From an uncultured Porphyromonadaceae bacterium (GTDB lineage Bacteria > Bacteroidota > Bacteroidia > Bacteroidales > Muribaculaceae), in assembly GCA_900540205.1 (NCBI GenBank), contig UQER01000049.1:1-11164 (forward strand): a stretch of 11,164 nucleotides of DNA, in the 5' to 3' direction. Positions 7,125-11,164 of this stretch are shown one piece after another; the stretch's first letter is position 1; every line of letters begins with the position of its first letter. A model generated the notes under the pieces. It ran no database searches. It saw only the letters and a list, made by a program, of their open reading frames with translations, and was not told the DNA's origin. The position numbers and the translations under genes were made by a program.

Positions 7125-7132
7125 TAACTTTG
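7125..7132 (+). promoter_or_regulatory. Candidate -7 box for the fimbrial operon
   Basis: TAACTTTG matches TAnnTTTG exactly. A TTTG at 7109-7112 lies only 12 bp upstream rather than 19-21, and the expected -33 position falls in the G7 run. The -7 box alone therefore supports this promoter. It could be a weak or activator-dependent promoter. Confidence 0.4.
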
Positions 7133-7178
7133 CCCCGATTTACACAGCATACTTGCAAAACACAGCCTTTTTTCCTGG

Positions 7179-7198
7179 GATAATTTACATTAATTATC
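7179..7198. promoter_or_regulatory. Palindrome in the fimbrial leader
   Basis: GATAATT (7179-7185) and AATTATC (7192-7198) are perfect inverted arms around TACATT. It lies about 45 bp downstream of the candidate -7 box. It could be an operator or a simple AT-rich chance palindrome. Confidence 0.3.
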
Positions 7199-7305
7199 AA
7201 TCTATTACATCTGAGCACGAATCAATAAGCCAGAACTGCAAATTCTAAGGGGAATTCGGCTGCATCGCAATAATAAGCCAACCGACACACATTTTACGAT
7301 TACTG

Positions 7306-8610
7306 ATGAAACCGTTAATAGTCCTGCTCATCACCGGGACACTTGCAGCCGCCACCGTTACGGCACAGGTGCCGGCCGACTCGGCCAAAGTCTACTTCAG
7401 GCTCGGGCACAGGCAATACGACCCGTCGTTTGAGAACAACAGTTCGGGAATGAACCCGTTCGTCAAAGAGGTGAAGCGCCACAACGCAGCCTCGAATATC
7501 GAACGCATCACCGTCCGTTCATACACGTCGCCCGACGGCTCCAATGCAGCCAACGAGCGCCTGAGCCGCAACCGCTGCAGCTCCATATCCGAACTAATCC
7601 TCAATGAAACCGGCATAGACCCCTTGCTGATGCACACCGAGGCCGAAGGGATTGCCTGGGACGAGCTGCTGCGCATGGTGGAGGCTGATACAAGCGTACC
7701 CTACCGCGACGAGGTGACCGAGCTGCTGCGGAACACTCCGCTATGGGTGTTCGACGAGAACAACCGCGTTGTAGGCGGCCGCAAAAAGAGCCTCATGGAG
7801 CTTCGCGAAGGCGTGCCCTACCGCTGGCTTTACACCAATATCTTCCCCGCGCTGCGCAACGCCGTGGCCGTTTCGCTCTTTGTGAAGCAGCCTGATGCCA
7901 CAGCCGAACCGGCAGCCGCGGCCCCCGAAAAAAACGAGAAAACCGAGAACCTCGGGAACCCCGGGAATCTCGAGAACCTCGAGAACCTCGAGAACCTCGA
8001 GCAACTCGGGAGCCTCGAGCAACTCGAGAACCGGGCCCCGGCGGCCGAAACGCTCCCCGCCTCCCACATCCCCTGGCACCGCCTGGCCATCAAGACCAAC
8101 CTCCTCTACGACGCCATCCTCATGCCCTCGCTCGAAGTGGAGTACCGCTTCAACGACCGCTGGACGGTCAACGCCGAAGGCGACGTGGCATGGTGGCACA
8201 ACGACCCCAAGCACAAATACTATCAGGTGATGATTCTCTCCGGCGAAGGCCGCTACTGGTTCAAGCACTACAACAACCGCCCCTGGCACGGCTTCTATGT
8301 GGGTGCATTCGGTGGCGGCGGAAAGTACGACCTTGAGAACGGCAACCGTGGCTACAAAGGCACAGGCTACATGGCCGGCATCTCGGCCGGATTCATGTTC
8401 CCCGTGAGCCGCAACATATCGTTCGAGGCCGGACTGGGCGTGGGCTATCTCAACACCAAATATGAGGAATACCTCCCCTTCGAGGGTCACTACGTGTACC
8501 AGCAGACTTCGCGCACCGGCTACTTCGGCCCGCTCAAGCTCAAATTCACACTCGTGTGGCGACTGTGGGACATCAACAAGAACAAGAAAGGAGGAGCTGC
8601 CAACCTATGA
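7306..8610 (+). CDS. DUF3575 family outer-membrane protein of a fimbrial operon
   Basis: The protein has 434 aa. Residues 1-20 form a signal peptide ending ...ATVTA. Residues about 27-195 resemble the OmpA-like periplasmic domain that precedes DUF3575 in Bacteroidetes: ITVRSYTSPDGSNAANERLSRNR (68-90), then MVEADTSVPYRDEV and LREGVPYRWLYTNIFPALR. Residues 256-420 are the DUF3575 domain, probably an outer-membrane beta-barrel: AIKTNLLYDAILMPSLEVEY, GEGRYWF, YVGAFGGGGKYDLE, SRNISFEAGLGVGYL and an aromatic end (KLKFTLVWRLW). Between them, residues 212-242 are a low-complexity linker of Asn-Leu-Glu triplets encoded by the 9-bp array. DUF3575 genes commonly open Mfa/Fim-like loci, so a role in pilus export, anchoring or the cell envelope is inferred and not demonstrated. 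The stop overlaps the next ATG as ATGA. Confidence 0.88.
   Translation: MKPLIVLLITGTLAAATVTAQVPADSAKVYFRLGHRQYDPSFENNSSGMNPFVKEVKRHNAASNIERITVRSYTSPDGSNAANERLSRNRCSSISELILNETGIDPLLMHTEAEGIAWDELLRMVEADTSVPYRDEVTELLRNTPLWVFDENNRVVGGRKKSLMELREGVPYRWLYTNIFPALRNAVAVSLFVKQPDATAEPAAAAPEKNEKTENLGNPGNLENLENLENLEQLGSLEQLENRAPAAETLPASHIPWHRLAIKTNLLYDAILMPSLEVEYRFNDRWTVNAEGDVAWWHNDPKHKYYQVMILSGEGRYWFKHYNNRPWHGFYVGAFGGGGKYDLENGNRGYKGTGYMAGISAGFMFPVSRNISFEAGLGVGYLNTKYEEYLPFEGHYVYQQTSRTGYFGPLKLKFTLVWRLWDINKNKKGGAANL
7930..8037 (+). repeat. In-frame 9-bp array encoding a Leu-Glu-Asn linker
   Basis: From 7948 to 8028 run nine 9-mers: AACCTCGGG, AACCCCGGG, AATCTCGAG, AACCTCGAG three times, CAACTCGGG, AGCCTCGAG and CAACTCGAG. 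Looser versions flank them (from 7930, and up to 8037). The core units are identical to those at 963-980 between the first gene and metH. A 9-bp period preserves the reading frame, so unit number can change without breaking the protein. The encoded N-L-E / Q-L-G triplets sit between the two folded domains of the DUF3575 protein. Confidence 0.92.
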
Positions 8611-9647
8611 AAATACAATTAAAACTCACGGCCGCAGTAGCCGCATTGCTCTTTCTCACCACAGGCTGCCGTAAGGAACTCTGCTACGACCACGACCAGC
8701 ACTCGCTGGCGTGCCGCATTGCCCTGACCCCCGACTGGGAGCAGGAATGGGAACGCGACTACGGCACACAGTGGCCGTCGGCATGGGATGCCGAACGCTT
8801 CGGCATCGGCTACGACGACCTGCGCCCCGCCACCGCCGGAGGTCTGGCAGTGTTCGTCTACGACGATGTGCATTCCGAGACACCCCGCATTGCCAAGGAG
8901 TTCCACATCGCCCCGGAGGGCGAGACGGTGATGGTGAGCGAAGGCGACCACCGCCTGCTCATCTTCAACGACGACACCCGCAACATCATCATCGACGACA
9001 TGGCCTCGCTCCCCTCGGCCCGCGCTACCACCCGCGTGCGTTCGCGCGCCTCCTATGCGGAATTCCACCGCAACGAGGAGACTGTCGGACCGCCCGACAT
9101 GCTCTACGGCCATTATCAGCCGCTACTCAACACCACGCTCAACACCGCGTCGATGCCCTACGCCTTCACCCTGCGCCCGCTGGTCTACACCTATCTCATC
9201 CGCTATGAGGTGGAGGAAGGGTTGAGCTATGTGGCTGCCGCCCGCGGCGCCATCGCAGGCATGGCACGCAACGTGTACCTCACCGACGGCCACACCGGCG
9301 ACGAACCGGCAACGGTGCTCTACGACTGCACCGTCACATCCTACGGCGTGGAAGCCCGCGTGCTCTCGTTCGGTGTGCCGGGATTCCCCGACCGCTACTA
9401 CGACCGTTCCGGTTGGCGCGTACCCGACGACGGCGCACGCTACACCCTCAACCTCGAGCTGCTGCTCAACACCACGCAGAGCTTCACGCTCGACTTCGAC
9501 GTGACCGACCAGGTGAAGAACCAGCCGCGCGGCGGTGTGATCACCGTGACCGGCATACGCATCGGCGGCGGCAAACCCTCGGGCGACGGTGCCTTCGATG
9601 TGAACGTGTCCGACTGGGGCCCATATCAGGACATTCCGCTCAACTGA
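8607..9647 (+). CDS. DUF5119-type (Mfa2-like) fimbrial lipoprotein
   Basis: The protein has 346 aa. The N terminus is a lipoprotein signal (hydrophobic 9-17, lipobox TTGC, lipidated C21), followed by RKELCYDHDQHS, the short charged/aromatic start I associate with DUF5119 proteins. Next come IALTPDW, FHIAPEGETVMVSEGDHRLLIFNDDTRNI (99-127), LRPLVYTYLIRYEVEEG (189-205) and a beta-rich C-terminal half ending NVSDWGPYQDIPLN. The two-domain beta-sandwich layout is that of Bacteroidetes fimbrial anchor or accessory lipoproteins. A surface role beside the fimbrillin encoded next is inferred. The frame is open 17 codons further upstream, but the ATG at 8607 gives a clean signal peptide and overlaps the previous stop (ATGA). 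An AAAGGAGG 12 nt upstream of it lies inside the previous gene and may be accidental. Confidence 0.82.
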   Translation: MKIQLKLTAAVAALLFLTTGCRKELCYDHDQHSLACRIALTPDWEQEWERDYGTQWPSAWDAERFGIGYDDLRPATAGGLAVFVYDDVHSETPRIAKEFHIAPEGETVMVSEGDHRLLIFNDDTRNIIIDDMASLPSARATTRVRSRASYAEFHRNEETVGPPDMLYGHYQPLLNTTLNTASMPYAFTLRPLVYTYLIRYEVEEGLSYVAAARGAIAGMARNVYLTDGHTGDEPATVLYDCTVTSYGVEARVLSFGVPGFPDRYYDRSGWRVPDDGARYTLNLELLLNTTQSFTLDFDVTDQVKNQPRGGVITVTGIRIGGGKPSGDGAFDVNVSDWGPYQDIPLN

Positions 9648-9754
9648 TGCCCTCCCGATCAGCGGCCATGCGCCTCCACCCCTGTCTCTCCCACTCACAA
9701 ACAGCAACAAACATTTTTTCAATAACCAAATTTTTCTTCATTAATCCCTTTTTT
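9648..9754 (+). promoter_or_regulatory. Pyrimidine- then A/T-rich leader before the fimbrillin gene
   Basis: The 107-nt gap has a C/T-rich first half and a strongly A/T-rich second half with T6 runs just before the ATG. No -7 TAnnTTTG box and no Shine-Dalgarno were seen. A/T-rich, unstructured leaders favour initiation in Bacteroidetes, so this may serve high expression of the pilin. No separate promoter is supported. Confidence 0.3.
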
Positions 9755-10840
9755 ATGAAAACCAAAAGTTATCTCTTCGCAGCGGCATCGGCCACGCTGA
9801 TGCTTGCAAGCTGCACGCAGAACGAGGTTGTGGAAATGCCCGCAACCCGCGCCATCGGTTTCGGCACCTACGTGGGCAACACCTCCCGCGCTGCCGCTGA
9901 GGACACAAGCCTCGATTTCCTCAAAGATGAAACCAAGGGCAACGGCTTCTATGTGTTCGGTTCCTATACAGACAATTCACAAGAGGTTGTTGTATTCGAT
10001 GGATTAAGCACACAATCGCATGTGATGTACAAAGGCTCTGCTTGGGGCTATTCTCCTATCAACTACTGGTCAGTAGGCAAACAGTATAATTTTGCCGCCT
10101 ACGGTCCCGCAGCTGCACGCAACAACGGAACCGCCACATTCGATTATGCAGCCAACACATTGTCGATAAAAGGCTTTGAAGCAACAGGCAACCTTGACCT
10201 TGTTGTAGCAGAAGGTAAACAAGCCGGCTACACTCTCGCCTCGGAAACTGCAACTCCCGAGGTGGTAGACTTCAAATTTTTCCATGCTCTCTCGAAAGTG
10301 CGTTTCACATTCAAGAACGGCTGGCGTAACCTCGTCACGCTTAACGTCTCCGATGTCAAACTTACCGGCGCAAAGAGAACCGGCGACCTCGTGACTACAG
10401 GTACACTTGCTGCCGCAACAGCACCCTTCGCGTTGGAAAAATGGTCGAATCAGGCTGAAAAAGCTACAGATAATGACTACAGCTGGACAGATGCTTTCAC
10501 ATCCACAACCACAGACGAAAGCTATCCCTATGAGTATTTCCTCATGCCGCAGGCTCTTGAAGCAGATGCCATCAAGCTGACATTCACCTGCCAGGTAACC
10601 AACGATCAGGGCAGCGGTCCCAATCTCGGTGCAGGAGCAGGCAACGAAGTTAACGTATCGGTAACTATTCCTGTTAACACCGTGGCTGCATGGGAACCCG
10701 GAAAGGCCTACAACTACACCCTTACCATTGACGGTGACCTCTTTGGTCTGAAACCCATCCAGTTCGATACTGTTGACATGGTTGATTGGGTAAATGTTAA
10801 CGAAGACCTCGGCACGGAAGACCTTACCCCCAAGCCCTAA
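9755..10840 (+). CDS. Fimbrillin family (Mfa-like) lipoprotein, probable major pilin
   Basis: The protein has 361 aa. The lipoprotein signal ends at LASC, with lipidated C20, followed by TQNEVVEMP. ATRAIGFGTYVGNTSRAA (30-47) is the start typical of the mature fimbrillin. R32 and R45 are candidate sites for the trypsin-like cleavage that frees the acceptor groove in type V pili. FKFFHALSKVRFTFKN (173-188) and AWEPGKAYNYTL (312-323) are family motifs, and the C terminus (FDTVDMVDWVNVNEDLG) resembles the donated strand region of Mfa-like pilins. The subunits should assemble outside the cell by donor-strand exchange. The frame is open back to 9413, but that part overlaps the previous gene; the ATG at 9755 gives the signal peptide. 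The middle of the gene is visibly less GC-rich than its neighbours. Confidence 0.88.
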   Translation: MKTKSYLFAAASATLMLASCTQNEVVEMPATRAIGFGTYVGNTSRAAAEDTSLDFLKDETKGNGFYVFGSYTDNSQEVVVFDGLSTQSHVMYKGSAWGYSPINYWSVGKQYNFAAYGPAAARNNGTATFDYAANTLSIKGFEATGNLDLVVAEGKQAGYTLASETATPEVVDFKFFHALSKVRFTFKNGWRNLVTLNVSDVKLTGAKRTGDLVTTGTLAAATAPFALEKWSNQAEKATDNDYSWTDAFTSTTTDESYPYEYFLMPQALEADAIKLTFTCQVTNDQGSGPNLGAGAGNEVNVSVTIPVNTVAAWEPGKAYNYTLTIDGDLFGLKPIQFDTVDMVDWVNVNEDLGTEDLTPKP

Positions 10841-10861
10841 TCATCCGAAAAAAAACTATCA

Positions 10862-10906
10862 ACCCCTTGAACACTCCGCGGCGGAGGGGTGAAACCCGCC
10901 CCTCCG
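10862..10906 (+). terminator. GC-rich hairpin cluster downstream of the fimbrillin gene
   Basis: CGGAGGGG (10882-10889) pairs perfectly with CCCCTCCG (10899-10906) across a 9-nt loop. An upstream ACCCC (10862-10866) could pair instead with GGGGT (10886-10890). The stem begins about 40 nt after the stop codon and could end or protect the operon's transcript. No T-run follows it, so it is not a classical intrinsic terminator. Confidence 0.4.
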
Positions 10907-10947
10907 TCACGGATGTCAAAAAAATTCTCCCAGTTGCACCATCTGAC

Positions 10948-11045
10948 GTAGGGTCGCGACCTGTCGCGACTGCAACCGGGGAATCAAGAAGTAAATTCGA
11001 CTAAAATTTCCGCATTAAGGCAGTCGCGGCAGGCCGCGACCCTAC
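10948..11045. repeat. REP-like imperfect palindrome of 98 nt with 26-bp arms
   Basis: The left arm 10948-10973 and right arm 11020-11045 are reverse complements at 24 of 26 positions, separated by a 46-nt AT-richer centre. Within the left arm the self-complementary octamer GTCGCGAC occurs twice (10953-10960 and 10963-10970). The right arm has degenerate copies. GC-rich nested palindromes after an operon resemble repetitive extragenic palindromic elements. A MITE is the alternative, but no target-site duplication was seen. Whether it is repeated elsewhere in the genome cannot be seen here. Confidence 0.7.
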
Positions 11046-11164
11046 TGTATGACGGACACTTGCATTCCCACTCTCCGATTTCTACCGCTCTCTCCTTTTT
11101 TCTTTTGACTATAGTAGTGGTGCGATAAAAATCTAACCACTGTTATTAAAATATTAGTATTTAG

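Larger units (their letters stand above)
7031..7305 (+). other. Fimbrial operon upstream region with no gene
   Basis: This AT-rich stretch between the terminator and the first fimbrial ATG has no credible ORF. It holds a G7 run (7099-7105), an exact -7 box (7125-7132), an 8-bp inverted repeat flanking that box (AATCGGGG 7095-7102, CCCCGATT 7133-7140) and a palindrome at 7179-7198. A leader of about 165 nt would precede the gene. No long invertible-promoter repeats were found. Confidence 0.5.
10841..11164. other. Non-coding stretch after the fimbrillin gene
   Basis: No credible ORF is present. It contains a GC-rich hairpin cluster (10862-10906) and a REP-like imperfect palindrome (10948-11045). 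The last roughly 70 nt are AT-rich and may lead into a gene beyond the window. No clear -7 box was found there. Confidence 0.6.

Noticed and set aside
7095..7140. Invertible promoter switch
   Set aside because: The arms are only 8 bp and 30 bp apart, far shorter than known Bacteroides invertible promoters, and no recombinase gene is near.
7741..8490. Minus-strand 249-codon frame opposite the DUF3575 gene
   Set aside because: Antisense shadow; its Glu-Val-Leu repeat is just the reverse reading of the LEN array.
9413..9754. N-terminal extension of the fimbrillin into the DUF5119 gene
   Set aside because: It would bury the lipoprotein signal peptide that begins at the ATG at 9755; the extension is an Arg/His-rich shadow of the previous gene.
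10948..11045. CRISPR array
   Set aside because: There are only two arms, in inverted and not direct orientation, with one spacer-like centre; a REP-like palindrome fits better.
11104..11133. Promoter for a gene beyond the right edge
   Set aside because: TTTG at 11104-11107 is present, but the sequence 18 bp on (TAAAAATC) is a poor match to TAnnTTTG.

Overview
The window most likely comes from a moderately GC-rich gut Bacteroidales, and the Muribaculaceae are my best guess. The evidence is threefold: a DUF3575 / DUF5119 / fimbrillin gene trio, a four-helix-bundle plus zinc-ribbon protein of a Bacteroidetes type, and promoter-like sites that match the Bacteroidetes sigma consensus (TTG, 19-20 bp spacer, TAnnTTTG) with mostly no Shine-Dalgarno sequence. 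The placement is inferred from gene families and signals, not from a marker gene.

Layout. (1) 1-165: a hairpin terminator for something outside the window, then a candidate promoter. (2) 166-921, plus strand: a four-helix-bundle protein with a C-terminal topoisomerase-type zinc ribbon. (3) 927-989: a 9-bp-period array centred on CTCGAG, filling the gap between two convergent genes and able to fold into hairpins. (4) 6809-991, minus strand: a compact methionine operon, metY-metF-metH. It covers sulfide incorporation into homocysteine, reduction of methylene-THF to methyl-THF, and B12-dependent methylation of homocysteine. (5) 6810-7305: a divergent intergenic region. It holds a well-formed promoter for the met operon, a very strong plus-strand terminator with no recognised plus-strand gene before it, and a candidate promoter for the fimbrial operon. 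(6) 7306-10840, plus strand: a three-gene type V pilus (Mfa/Fim-like) operon: a DUF3575 outer-membrane protein, a DUF5119 lipoprotein and a fimbrillin lipoprotein. (7) 10841-11164: no gene, but a GC-rich hairpin cluster and a 98-nt REP-like imperfect palindrome.

The most curious signal is that the same 9-bp unit (AACCTCGAG, read as Asn-Leu-Glu in one frame) forms an array in two unrelated places. One is the non-coding gap between convergent genes at 927-989. The other is the linker between the two domains of the DUF3575 protein at about 7948-8028. This looks like a spreading or locally amplified minisatellite that both coding and non-coding DNA tolerate. The second point of interest is the orphan terminator in the divergent met/fimbrial region, which hints at an unannotated plus-strand transcript or an insulator. 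I found no CRISPR array, tRNA, rRNA, transposase or recognised defence system. The genes themselves are of known families.
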